NCBI GenBank assembly: GCA_965116165.1
Contig: OZ220484.1
Span: 1,984,001-2,048,000 of the forward strand
From: Azophilus sp965116165
GTDB taxonomy: Bacteria > Pseudomonadota > Gammaproteobacteria > Pseudomonadales > Azotimanducaceae
Direction of reading: 5' to 3'
DNA length: 64,000 bases
Shown piece after piece: positions 44,619 to 54,700 of this stretch; the stretch's first letter is position 1; each line of letters starts with the position of its first letter. The position numbers and the translations under genes were made by a program. Below the pieces are notes generated by a model, which was given only the letters and a program-made list of their open reading frames with translations, did not search any database and had not been told where the DNA came from.

Positions 44619-46001
44619 GTGGCCGACTCACCCAATCTCGTCGCCATCGTCCTTGCCGCCGGTCAGGGCAGGCGCATGCGCTCCGGATTGCCCAAAGTTC
44701 TGCACCGACTGGCCGGCCGCACCCTCCTGGAGCATGTGCTTGGCGCCGTGGGCGGATTGCGGGCCGCGGAAACCCTCGTGGTGGTTGGAAACCAGGCGGA
44801 CGAGGTGCGCGCCGCCACCAGTGCCGATGTGCGTTGGGTGCGGCAGGCGGAGCAACTCGGCACGGGCCACGCGGTTGCCCAGGCGCTGCCACTCGTGGAC
44901 GACGGCCGCATTGCGCTCGTTCTCTACGGCGATGTGCCGCTCGTCGCCGAATCGACCTTGCTTGCCTGTGCCGCCGCCGCGGCCAATGGCACCTTGGTTA
45001 TCGTTACGGCCGAGGTGGACGCCCCGGCGCACCTCGGCCGCATCAGGCGCTCATCCGAGGGCGGTGTTGCGGGCATTGTCGAATTCAAGGACGCTTCGCC
45101 GGAGGAGCGGGCGATCCATGAAATCAACACGGGGATAATGGCACTGCGCGTCGGCGAGCTCAAAACATTGCTCGCCCGGGTGACGCCACGCAATGCGCAG
45201 GGCGAATACTATCTGACCGATGTCGTCGGCCTGGCGGTCGAACAGGGCATTCCGGTAGCCGCTGTGTCGGTGGCGGAGCCAGCCGAGGCCATGGGCATCA
45301 ACGACCGCGAACAACTCGCCGCGGCGGAACGCATTTACCAGCAACGGGCGGTGCGCGGGCTGTTGCTTGGCGGCGTCGGCATGGCCGATCCGGCGCGCGT
45401 GGACGTTCGCGGCCAGGTCACCGCCGGCGAAGATTGTTTCCTGGACATCAACGTCATACTGACCGGCCGTGTGGAACTCGGCAGCGGGGTGCGGTTGGGC
45501 GCGGGTGTGGTGGTGGAGGATTCCGTGCTCGGCGATGACGTCACCGTCGAGCCCCATACCGTCGTCCAGGGTGCCCGGGTCGGTGCGCGTTGTCGGCTTG
45601 GGCCGTTCGCCCGCATTCGCCCCGGCACGGAATTCGGAGAGGATGTTCGCATCGGTAATTTCGTTGAAACAAAGAAGGTACGCCTGGGCCGGGGTACCAA
45701 GGCCAATCATCTCGCCTATCTGGGCGACGCGGAGCTTGGTGAGAACTGCAATGTGGGGGCTGGCATGGTCACCTGCAACTACGACGGCGAGAACAAGCAT
45801 CGCACCGAGATTGGCGACGCTGTCTTTCTAGGCACCAACAGCTCGTTGGTGGCGCCGCTCAAGGTGGAATCCGGCGCCTTTATTGGTGCGGGTTCCACCA
45901 TCACCGAGGGGGTCGGTGCGGGGGAGCTTGCGGTGGAACGAAGTACGCAGCGCAACATCAAGGGCTGGGTCCGTCCCGGACAGCGAAAGCCCGGGCGATG
46001 A
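44619..46001 (+). CDS. glmU: Bifunctional GlcN-1-P acetyltransferase / GlcNAc-1-P uridyltransferase
   Basis: GlmU makes UDP-GlcNAc for peptidoglycan and LPS. The 460-residue protein starts with GTG. The N-terminal nucleotidyltransferase has LAAGQGRRMRSGLPKVLH at about residues 12-29 and LYGDVPLV. The C-terminal left-handed beta helix has hexapeptide repeats, KANHLAYLGDAELGENCNVG and GTNSSLVAPLKVESGAFIGA. Coupled to glmS at 12 bp. Confidence 0.98.
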   Translation: MADSPNLVAIVLAAGQGRRMRSGLPKVLHRLAGRTLLEHVLGAVGGLRAAETLVVVGNQADEVRAATSADVRWVRQAEQLGTGHAVAQALPLVDDGRIALVLYGDVPLVAESTLLACAAAAANGTLVIVTAEVDAPAHLGRIRRSSEGGVAGIVEFKDASPEERAIHEINTGIMALRVGELKTLLARVTPRNAQGEYYLTDVVGLAVEQGIPVAAVSVAEPAEAMGINDREQLAAAERIYQQRAVRGLLLGGVGMADPARVDVRGQVTAGEDCFLDINVILTGRVELGSGVRLGAGVVVEDSVLGDDVTVEPHTVVQGARVGARCRLGPFARIRPGTEFGEDVRIGNFVETKKVRLGRGTKANHLAYLGDAELGENCNVGAGMVTCNYDGENKHRTEIGDAVFLGTNSSLVAPLKVESGAFIGAGSTITEGVGAGELAVERSTQRNIKGWVRPGQRKPGR

Positions 46002-46013
46002 GGGTATCGGGAC

Positions 46014-47849
46014 ATGTGTGGAATCGTTGGTGCCGTAGCCGACCGTAACGTTGCGCCGATTCTCCTCGAGGGGCTGCAACGCTTGGAGTACCGGGGCTAC
46101 GACTCCGCCGGCATCGCCGTCATTCCAGGTGCCGAGGCGCGCATGACCCTGCGCAAACGCGTCGGCAAGGTGCGGGAACTCGTCGCCGAGTTGCGCGACG
46201 AACCGGTGTGCGGCCATATCGGCATCGCTCATACCCGGTGGGCGACGCACGGCGTACCGAGCGAGAAAAACGCCCATCCGCATGTCTCTGGCGAGCGCAT
46301 ATGCCTTGTGCACAACGGAATCGTCGAGAATTTCGAGGCGCTCAGGGCGGAACTGCAAGACGAGGGCTACGCTTGCATCACCGACACGGACTCCGAGGTG
46401 ATTGCCCATGCCGTCGCCCACCACTACGTCAGGGAGAAGAACCTGCTCGAAGCGGTGCGGGCCACCGTGCGACGACTGGAGGGCGCCTACGCCATCGGCG
46501 TGGTTGCCCGCGACGACCCGGGCCGCATCGTCGCGGCGCGGGGCGGCACCCCGTTGGTGGTCGGCGTTGGAATCGGCGAAAACTACATCGCCTCCGATGT
46601 GCTTGCCCTCAAACCCGTCACCGATCGTTTCATCATCCTGGAAGAAGGCGACTTGGTGGAGATCACCAAAGACGACATCTCCGTCTGGAACCTCGAAGAT
46701 GAATCCGTGGTGCGGGCGACGGTCCAGGTGGCAATGGCCGTCGACGATGTGGACAAGGGCGACTACCGCCACCACATGCAAAAGGAAATCTTCGAGCAGC
46801 CGAAAGTGCTCGCCAACACCCTCGCCGGCAGGATTGGTCGAGACCATGTGCTCGAACACGCCTTCGGGGTAAATGCCGGGGCGGTTTTCGACCGCGCGCG
46901 GGCTGTGACCATTGTTGCCGCGGGCACCAGCTATTACGCCGCCAGTGTCGCCCGGTACTGGATCGAAGAACATGTGGGAATCCCCTGCGCGGCGGAGGTG
47001 GCCAGCGAATTTCGCTACCGCAAGCCCGTTGTTGCCCCCGATAGCCTGTTTGTCTCCATCTCCCAATCCGGCGAAACGGCGGACACGCTGGCCGCCCTGC
47101 GCGCCGCCAGGGGCCTGGGCCACTTCGCCACCCTGACACTGTGCAATGTCGCCACCAGTTCCTGTGTGCGCGAATCGGATTTGGCGCTGATGCTGCAGGC
47201 CGGGCCGGAAATCGGTGTTGCCTCCACCAAGGCGTTTACCGCGCAGCTCACCGCCCTGGCGTTGCTGATGACACTGCTTGGTCGGCGGTGGGGGCTTGAT
47301 GAGGCAACGGAGCGGAATCTGGTTGGGGGCTTGCACGATTTAGCGGCCAGCGTCGAGCGGGTGCTTGCCCTTGACGACCGCATTCGGCTACTGGCGGAGC
47401 GGTTCGCCGACCGCCATCACGCGCTCTTCCTGGGCCGGGGCAGCATGTATCCCGTGGCATTGGAGGGTGCGCTGAAACTGAAGGAAGTTTCCTACATCCA
47501 CGCCGAGGGCTATCCCGCCGGCGAACTCAAGCACGGGCCTCTGGCGCTGGTGGACGAGGACATGCCGGTGGTCGCCGTTGCCCCCAATGACGAGTTGCTC
47601 GAAAAATTGCAGGCAAACCTACAGGAAGTGCGTGCCCGCGGTGGTGAGCTGTTCGTATTCGCCGATAAAAAATCCGGGTTTCGCGATGGCCCCGGCGTCA
47701 CTGTGCTGCAACTCCCGGAGGTCGCGCCCATGCTCGCGCCCATCGTTTACACGGTGCCCCTGCAGTTGCTCGCCTACCATGTCGCCGTGCTTAAGGGTAC
47801 CGATGTGGATCAACCGCGAAATCTGGCCAAGTCGGTCACGGTTGAATAA
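46014..47849 (+). CDS. glmS: Glutamine-fructose-6-phosphate aminotransferase
   Basis: GlmS makes glucosamine-6-phosphate, the first step to UDP-GlcNAc. The 611-residue protein begins MCGIVGAVADRNVAPILLEG with the nucleophilic Cys2, then LEYRGYDSAG and HTRWATHG. Two SIS domains follow (AAGTSYYAASVARYW, SQSGETADTLAALR) and it ends DQPRNLAKSVTVE, the canonical terminus. It is co-transcribed with glmU. Confidence 0.98.
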   Translation: MCGIVGAVADRNVAPILLEGLQRLEYRGYDSAGIAVIPGAEARMTLRKRVGKVRELVAELRDEPVCGHIGIAHTRWATHGVPSEKNAHPHVSGERICLVHNGIVENFEALRAELQDEGYACITDTDSEVIAHAVAHHYVREKNLLEAVRATVRRLEGAYAIGVVARDDPGRIVAARGGTPLVVGVGIGENYIASDVLALKPVTDRFIILEEGDLVEITKDDISVWNLEDESVVRATVQVAMAVDDVDKGDYRHHMQKEIFEQPKVLANTLAGRIGRDHVLEHAFGVNAGAVFDRARAVTIVAAGTSYYAASVARYWIEEHVGIPCAAEVASEFRYRKPVVAPDSLFVSISQSGETADTLAALRAARGLGHFATLTLCNVATSSCVRESDLALMLQAGPEIGVASTKAFTAQLTALALLMTLLGRRWGLDEATERNLVGGLHDLAASVERVLALDDRIRLLAERFADRHHALFLGRGSMYPVALEGALKLKEVSYIHAEGYPAGELKHGPLALVDEDMPVVAVAPNDELLEKLQANLQEVRARGGELFVFADKKSGFRDGPGVTVLQLPEVAPMLAPIVYTVPLQLLAYHVAVLKGTDVDQPRNLAKSVTVE

Positions 47850-47902
47850 GCGGGGGGCTTGTTTGCCGCCGGCCATGGTTGCCCGAACAGAGTCTGCGAA
47901 AC

Positions 47903-50110
47903 ATGGATGTTACCCACGTTCTTGAGGGCCTGAACGAGCCGCAACGCGAGGCGGTGTCCGCGCCGCTTGGCAATGCCCTGGTGCTTGCCGGAGCGGGCAG
48001 CGGCAAGACCCGGGTGTTGGTGCATCGCATCGCCTGGTTGATTGAGGCGGAAGGCGTTTCTCCCTTTGGATTGCTGGCCGTCACCTTCACCAACAAGGCG
48101 GCGATGGAGATGCGTCAGCGCCTCGAGGCGCTGCTCAACGTATCCATGCGGGGCCTTTGGGTGGGCACCTTTCACGGCATTGCCCACCGTCTGTTGCGCA
48201 TGCATTGGCAGGAGGCGAAGCTGCCGCAGAACTTCCAGATACTCGACGCGGACGATCAACTGCGCTTGGTGAGGCGCGTCATTCGCACCCTCGACATCGA
48301 CGAAAACCGGTGGCCGGCGCGTCAGGCGGCTTGGTTCATCAACCATCACAAGGACGAGGGCCGGCGCTCCGGGTCGCTGCCCGATGGGGCCGATCTTTTT
48401 CAGGAGACACTCAAGCGCATCTACCAGAGCTACGAGGAGGTCTGCAACCGGGGCGGGCTGGTCGATTTCGCCGAGCTGTTGCTGCGCAGCCATGAATTGT
48501 GGTTGGACGAGCCGGATCTACTGGCACACTACCAAAAGCGCCTGGGGTATCTGTTGGTGGATGAATTTCAGGACACCAATCTTATTCAATACGCTTGGCT
48601 GCGCGTTTTGGCCGGAGCGTCCGGCTGCGTGATGGCGGTGGGCGACGACGATCAATCCATCTACGGATGGCGCGGTGCCCGCATCGAGAACATTCAGCGC
48701 TATGAGCAGGATTTCCGGGATGTTCGCACCATCCGCCTCGAACAAAATTACCGCTCGACAGGCAATATCCTGAATACGGCCAATGCCCTGATTCGCCACA
48801 ATACCGATCGCCTGGGCAAGGAACTTTGGACCGCGGGCGGGGATGGCGAGCCCATCAAGCTCTACGCCGCCTACAACGACCAGGACGAGGCCCGCTTCAT
48901 CACCGAGCGTATCCGGGGGATCATGGAATCCGGCGGCGGCGCCAACGATGTTGCCGTGCTGTATCGCTCCAATGCCCAGTCGCGGATAATCGAGGGGGAA
49001 CTCATGCGGGCGGGCATTCCCTATCGCATCCACGGCGGGCACCGTTTCTTCGAGCGGGTCGAAATCAAGAATGCGCTCGCCTATATGCGCTTGATTCATG
49101 ATCGGCATGCCGACCCCGCCTTTGAGCGCGTGGTGAATACGCCACCGCGCGGCATTGGCGAGCGCACGGTGGAGATAATTCGACAACAGGGGCGGGGTGC
49201 CGCGGAGCGCGGTGTTTCCTTGTGGCAGGCCAGTAGGGAAGCTATCGCCAGTGGCCGTTTGAAGGGTCGGGCGGGCCGTTCCGTGGCGGCCTTTCTGAAG
49301 CTGATCGACGATCTCGACAAGGCTTGCGAAGGCGAGGAGTTGCCCGCTTTGACGGATTGTGTGATCCGCGAAAGCGGCCTCTTCGAATATCACGGCCGGG
49401 AGCCGGGGGAGCGCGGCCTGGCCCGCAAGGAAAATCTACAGGAATTGGTTAGCGCCGCCCGGCAATTCAACGGCGAACTGATGTTTCCACTGCAGGACGA
49501 CGATGCGGCGGAGGTTTCGACCTTGCAGGAATTTCTCGATCAGGCGGCGCTTGATGCCGGCGAGACCCAGGCCGGCTCCGGGCCGGCGGTGCAGCTTATG
49601 ACCCTGCATTCGGCCAAGGGCCTGGAGTTTCCCACCGTTTTTCTGTCGGGCATGGAGGAGGGCCTGTTTCCCCATCGCATGTCCATCGAGGAGCCCGGTC
49701 GCCTGGAGGAGGAGCGGCGCCTCTGCTACGTGGGAATGACGCGGGCGATGCGGCAACTCTATCTCACCCATGCGGAAACAAGGCGCCTGCACGGCAACGA
49801 AACGCGCAGCCGGAGCTCGCGCTTCATCGATGAACTGCCCCCCGAGCTGATTGACGAAGTTCGTATGCGCGCCGGCGGGGAAGGGACGACTGGGCTATTC
49901 CGGCGACAGGGCCGGAATTCCAACCGGCACTCGCAACCGGCGGGAAGTGGGCTGAGCTATGGTCAGCGGGTGCTGCACCCCAAGTTTGGCGAGGGTGTGG
50001 TGCTGCATTGCGAAGGCGCGGGAGACCGGGCCCGGGTGCAGGTGAATTTCGCCCGCTCGGGCGAGAAGTGGCTGATGCTCGGTTATGCGAACTTGAGGCC
50101 GTTGGACTGA
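47903..50110 (+). CDS. uvrD: DNA helicase II UvrD
   Basis: UvrD unwinds DNA in mismatch and excision repair. ATG 47903 (MDVTHVLEGLNEPQREAVSA) gives 735 residues. Motif I is AGAGSGKTRVL near residue 28, motif II is VDEFQDTN, and GDDDQSIYGWRGA, VMTLHSAKGLEF-like and YVGMTRAMRQLYL follow. The C-terminus has the UvrD/PcrA tudor-like part GQRVLHPKFGEGVVLHCEG, which separates it from Rep. It converges on ubiA. Confidence 0.95.
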   Translation: MDVTHVLEGLNEPQREAVSAPLGNALVLAGAGSGKTRVLVHRIAWLIEAEGVSPFGLLAVTFTNKAAMEMRQRLEALLNVSMRGLWVGTFHGIAHRLLRMHWQEAKLPQNFQILDADDQLRLVRRVIRTLDIDENRWPARQAAWFINHHKDEGRRSGSLPDGADLFQETLKRIYQSYEEVCNRGGLVDFAELLLRSHELWLDEPDLLAHYQKRLGYLLVDEFQDTNLIQYAWLRVLAGASGCVMAVGDDDQSIYGWRGARIENIQRYEQDFRDVRTIRLEQNYRSTGNILNTANALIRHNTDRLGKELWTAGGDGEPIKLYAAYNDQDEARFITERIRGIMESGGGANDVAVLYRSNAQSRIIEGELMRAGIPYRIHGGHRFFERVEIKNALAYMRLIHDRHADPAFERVVNTPPRGIGERTVEIIRQQGRGAAERGVSLWQASREAIASGRLKGRAGRSVAAFLKLIDDLDKACEGEELPALTDCVIRESGLFEYHGREPGERGLARKENLQELVSAARQFNGELMFPLQDDDAAEVSTLQEFLDQAALDAGETQAGSGPAVQLMTLHSAKGLEFPTVFLSGMEEGLFPHRMSIEEPGRLEEERRLCYVGMTRAMRQLYLTHAETRRLHGNETRSRSSRFIDELPPELIDEVRMRAGGEGTTGLFRRQGRNSNRHSQPAGSGLSYGQRVLHPKFGEGVVLHCEGAGDRARVQVNFARSGEKWLMLGYANLRPLD

Positions 50111-50129
50111 ATCGTTCCCGCGCAACTTC

Positions 50130-51116
50130 CTAAAACGTCACTTCCAGAAATGTTGCGGCGAACAGGCTGAAGCCCACCCAGGTGTTGTTGAGAAACGCCT
50201 TGAAGCAGGCTGCCGGTTGGCGCTCGCGAATGATCGACTGTTGGTAGACGAACAGGCCGAGGATGGCGGCGAGGCCGAGGACATACCGCCATCCAAAGCC
50301 ATACAGAACGCCGACCGCCGCGAATCCGACCAGGGTTCCGGCTTGCAGCGCAGCCACCACCGGACGGTCGAGGCGACCCAACAACACAGCCGTACTTTTC
50401 ACGCCGACCTGAATGTCATCCTTCCGATCGGTCATGGCGTACAGGGTGTCGTAGGCTAGGATCCAGACGGCGCTCGCGGCAAAGAGCACCCACCCGGCAA
50501 ACGGAATTTGTCCCAGGGCCTTGATGAAAGCGGCAAGGCTCCATCTGCCCCAACTGGTCCGCCCGGCATTTTCGGACACAAGATGCCCCACAGGCGTCGC
50601 GCCGTTTTGCGCACCGCCGCCAACCATATCGAAATGGCCTGCCGCAGTATCCCCCACGGCGGTAAACGCCATGAGAATTCCCCAACTGAAGGCGACGCTC
50701 AGGCCCAGTTGCGGCAAATTGGTCCAGCGTTTCAGGAACGGGTACAGCACGGCAATACCCAGACCGGCAATCGCCAGCAGGCGGGTGTCGTCGTTGAGGA
50801 AGACCAACAGCGAAGCCGCGCCCAAACACAGCAAGACGAATAGGACAACAGCCGCTCTCAGGCCGACCTCCCCGATCGCGAGCGGCCGATTGCGGGTGCG
50901 CTCCACATGGCCATCGACTTTGCGGTCGGCAATGTCGTTGATAACACAACCCGCCGACCGCATAAGGAAGGTGCCGACAACAAAGATCACCAGCAGCGGC
51001 GGCGACGGCAATCCCCCGGCGGCCAGCCAGAGCGCGGCGAGCGTCGGCCATAGCAGCAACAGCGTCCCCACCGGCCGGTCAAGGCGCATCAGGCGAAAAT
51101 AGGGGCTTATGCGCAT
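50130..51116 (-). CDS. ubiA: 4-hydroxybenzoate polyprenyltransferase
   Basis: UbiA prenylates 4-hydroxybenzoate in ubiquinone synthesis. The 328-residue membrane protein has the two Asp-rich motifs NDIADRKVD (about residues 60-68) and YDTLYAMTDRKDD (about 223-235) that bind Mg-pyrophosphate, plus many membrane helices. It ends ACFKAFLNNTWVGFSLFAAT. It is about 38 residues longer than E. coli UbiA because of a Gly/polar insertion at about residues 160-195 (HFDMVGGGAQNGATPVGHLV). Divergent from rubredoxin. Confidence 0.94.
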   Translation of the reverse strand: MRISPYFRLMRLDRPVGTLLLLWPTLAALWLAAGGLPSPPLLVIFVVGTFLMRSAGCVINDIADRKVDGHVERTRNRPLAIGEVGLRAAVVLFVLLCLGAASLLVFLNDDTRLLAIAGLGIAVLYPFLKRWTNLPQLGLSVAFSWGILMAFTAVGDTAAGHFDMVGGGAQNGATPVGHLVSENAGRTSWGRWSLAAFIKALGQIPFAGWVLFAASAVWILAYDTLYAMTDRKDDIQVGVKSTAVLLGRLDRPVVAALQAGTLVGFAAVGVLYGFGWRYVLGLAAILGLFVYQQSIIRERQPAACFKAFLNNTWVGFSLFAATFLEVTF

Positions 51117-51283
51117 GGCTCGGGTGTCGAATTATTCCGCCATCGTGCGTTTCGTGCGCAAGCCTGCCACAAGCCACCATGCCGCATCAAACTGATGCAT
51201 CACTAGGGTACCGTTGCGTTGATTTTTCGGGGCCGCCCAAGTAGGTTAGCGGCCCTTTCGGAACAGGAACCCTTGGGCCCCAA

Positions 51284-51451
51284 ATGAAAAAGTGGCAGTG
51301 CATTGTATGCGGATGGATTTATGACGAGGCCGAGGGTTTTGAAGACGAGGATATTCAGCCCGGTACGCGCTGGGAAGACATTCCCGAAGACTTCGTATGC
51401 CCCGAGTGCGGCGTCAGCAAGGAAGATTTCGAGATGATCGAGGTTGGCTGA
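51284..51451 (+). CDS. Rubredoxin
   Basis: This 55-residue iron protein transfers single electrons. It reads MKKWQCIVCGWIYDEAEGFE, DEDIQPGTRWEDIPEDFVC, PECGVSKEDFEMIEVG. The two CxxCG clusters (CIVCG and CPECG) hold the iron. It is too short for many gene callers but unmistakable. Rubredoxin next to ubiA also occurs in pseudomonads. Confidence 0.97.
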   Translation: MKKWQCIVCGWIYDEAEGFEDEDIQPGTRWEDIPEDFVCPECGVSKEDFEMIEVG

Positions 51452-51456
51452 TCCAG

Positions 51457-51546
51457 GGAAGGTCTGAACATGTCGATAGAGTGACATCAAATCGATCATA
51501 AGGTATTGATTTCTAATATAACAATACAGAATTAGACAGAGTTTCC
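51457..51546 (+). repeat. Family 1 MITE, copy D (diverged)
   Basis: This 90-bp element begins GGAAGGTCTGAACATGTCG and ends GAATTAGACAGAGTTTCC. It is shorter and more diverged than copies A and B. Flanks are CCAG (51453-51456) and CTAG (51547-51550), an imperfect target duplication. It lies 5 bp after the rubredoxin stop. The following 51551-51775 interval has no gene I can support and forms the junction with the right-hand defence island. Confidence 0.8.
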
Positions 51547-51775
51547 CTAGTGCGGTCGGAGACGCTGGTGACCTCTGCGGAACTGCTTGCCTTGTCTTGC
51601 AGCGACGATTAGGAACTTGATCCCTATACCCTACTGCTCGCAGCCAGTGGCCTTTCAGTTTGCCAATATCTGCTTGCGATGATGGTTGGTGAGTAACGAT
51701 TGATGGAGAGCTTGCGCGAGGTGGTCATCCGAACCACGGTGATTGAGGAGGCGTGATGCAACGGAGGCGGATGCC

Positions 51776-54700
51776 ATGATGGAGACCCAGATGAACCTAG
51801 ATCTCTCGGGCATGCCAAGTGCGGGCGCCGTTTTGGAACGCATCAGGGAGCAGAGCCGCGACGAGGCCGAGAAGGGGCGCTGGTTTGAACAGCTTTTCAT
51901 GCGGGTGGCGCTTCAGGAACCGGAGTTCGAAATCGACGGGATCTGGCGCTGGCCGGAATGGCCCGAGCGCGAGGCGTTGACCGGGCTCGACGGCCGCGAC
52001 ATCGGGATTGATCTCGTGGCGCGGCGGTTCTCCGGTGAGTGGATCGCCATCCAGTGCAAGTGCTACGACGACCGGCATGTGCTCGGCAAGGGCGGGATCG
52101 ACAAGTTTCTCGGCGGTTCCCAGCAGCAGGTCTTCCATCTGCGGTGGGTCGTGGCGACCTGCAGGTGGGGGCCGAACGCGGAGAACGCGATCCGGAACGC
52201 CCATCCCGAGATCAGGCAGATCGACTTCAGGCAACACCTCGACGTTCAGGTCGGGGAGGAGTATGCCGAGCGTCCGGTGCGGGAGCCGTGGCCGCTTCAG
52301 GTCGATGCGATAGAGGACACGGTCACCGGGCTTGCCAACCACGACCGGGGCCGCCTCATCATGGCGTGCGGCACCGGCAAGACATTCGTCTCCCTCCGCA
52401 TCGCCGAGCGGCTCGTCGGGGAAGGGGGGCGGATCCTCTTCGCCGCCCCGACCATCGCGCTGGTCTCGCAGGCGAGGCGGGAGTGGCTGCGTCAGACGAC
52501 GCGCAAGCTTGCATGCATCGTGGTGTGTTCCGACCCCACGGCCGGTGGACGCAACGAGAACGGGGATATCCGGGTCTCCGAGCTTGAGTGCCCGGTGACG
52601 ACCGATCCCGGCGAGATAGCGGGGTCGCTCGACGGCGACGGTCCCACCCGCGTTGTTTTCTGCACCTACCATTCGCTGGGGCGGGTGACCGACGCCCGGG
52701 CGCGGCATGGCGCGCCGGAGTTCGATCTGGCCATTGCCGACGAGGCGCACCGCACGACCGGGGCGGTTTTCGACCGGCGCCGGTCCGGCAATGGCCGAGA
52801 GGTCGATTTCCAGGAATTCCACGACGGCGCGCGGCTGCGGGCTCGCAAGCGGCTCTACATGACGGCCACGCCGCGGCTCTACACCCAACGGTCCAAGGGC
52901 AAGCTTGCCGAGCGGGGGATCGATGTCGTCGACATGGGCGACTACGAGGTCTACGGGCCGGAATTCCACCGGCTTCCGTTCGCCAGGGCCGTGGACCACG
53001 AAATGCTCTCGGACTACCGGGTGATTGTTCTCGGCGTCGGCGAGGGAAGCGTCACGCCGGGCCTGCGGCGACGCCTCGAAGGGCTGGACCGATCACAGGG
53101 GGAGACGGGGCGCGCCCCGTCGACCAACGACATGACGCGGGTGTTGGGCGTCTCCCTCGCGGTGAACGGCGTCACCGAGGGCAGGGCGCTGGAGCGGCCG
53201 GGGAAACTCCCGCGCACGATGGCGTTTGCGAACAGCATCGCCCGCTCGAGGTGGTACGCGAAGGCGCTCATGGAAAGCGAGGTTCTGAGGGCCACCACGC
53301 GGCGAATGCGGGATGGTCGGGCGATGAGGGTCGTCGCCCGGCACCTTGATGCGTCGGCCAGTGCGCTTCAGCGCAACCGGGAACTGCGAGCGTTGAAGCG
53401 GGCGGACCTGAAGGGGGAATGTCGCGTACTGTGCAATGTCAAGCTCTTCACCGAGGGCGTGGATGTGCCGTCGCTCGACGCCGTTGCCTTTCTCGACCCC
53501 CGGGGCAGCCAGGTCGATGTCGTCCAGGCCGTCGGGCGCGTAATGAGGAGGGCACCGGGCAAGCGCTTCGGCTACATCATCATTCCCGTCGTCGTCGAGC
53601 CCGGGCGCGATGTGGCGGCGGCGCTTGAGCGGGGCACCGAGGGCTACGGCACCGTTGGGAAGGTTCTGCGGGCGCTCCAAGCCCACGACGGCCGCCTCGC
53701 GGAGTCGCTCGCCAATTTCGTCAAGGTCTACGAACAGTCCGGGTCGAGGGCACCGGGAGAGGGGGCCGGCGGCATGGTTCGCGAGGCCGAGGGGGAGTAC
53801 ATCCAGCGCGAGCTGGATCTGAAGGAGGTCGATCAGGGGATTTACGCGCATGTCGCCGCGGCGTCGGGGCTTGGCAAGCCCGGGCAACTCGTCGCCGACG
53901 AAATTGCCGAGGCGGTCCGGAGCGCCAGTGCTGTGCTCCAAGAGGAGGCGATGGAGGAGCCACTCGCGGAAGTGCTTGACCTCGCGGCGGCGGACGGCGC
54001 CAAGGGAATCTGCACCATCGCCGCGCTCATGCTCTGCAATGCCTGCCTTCTGCAGCGTCGTCTGCGCGATGAGCCGGGGATGGAGACCATCGTGCGGCTC
54101 GACAAGGTCGCGGGGGCGAAGCATCCCGGGGAGGTTCTCGGGATCGCGTGGGAGGCGATCCTCGAAAAGGACTACGCGCCGGTGTTCCGGCCCGCACTCG
54201 CGGTGCTCGGAGCCCTGCGCGAAGGCAGGGTAATCGATGACGCCATCCGCATGGTCGCCGAGTGCGCCAACCGTGTTGCCGACTCCCTGAGCGACCTCGG
54301 CTACGACCATGTGGGGCCGCTCTACCATCGCATCCTCGGCTCCGCGAAGAGTGACGGGGCGTTCTATACGAACAACCTGTCGGCGATCATGCTGGCCAGG
54401 CTGGCATTTCATCGGAACCTGATTGACTGGTCAGACCCGGAAGCTGTTGCCAGGCTTAGGGTCATCGACCCAGCGTGCGGCACCGGAACCCTGTTGATGG
54501 CGGCGCTTCAGGCTATCAAGACCCGGGTGGCGGAGACCCGGGAGTTGAGCGACGAGGATCGAAACGCCCTGCACAGGTGCCTCGTGGAGGATGTTCTTTC
54601 CGGCCTCGATATCAATCAGCACGGTATTCAGTTCGCAGCATGCAACATGACCCTTGGTGCGCCGACCGTCGACTACAAACGCATGAACCTGGTCACCATG

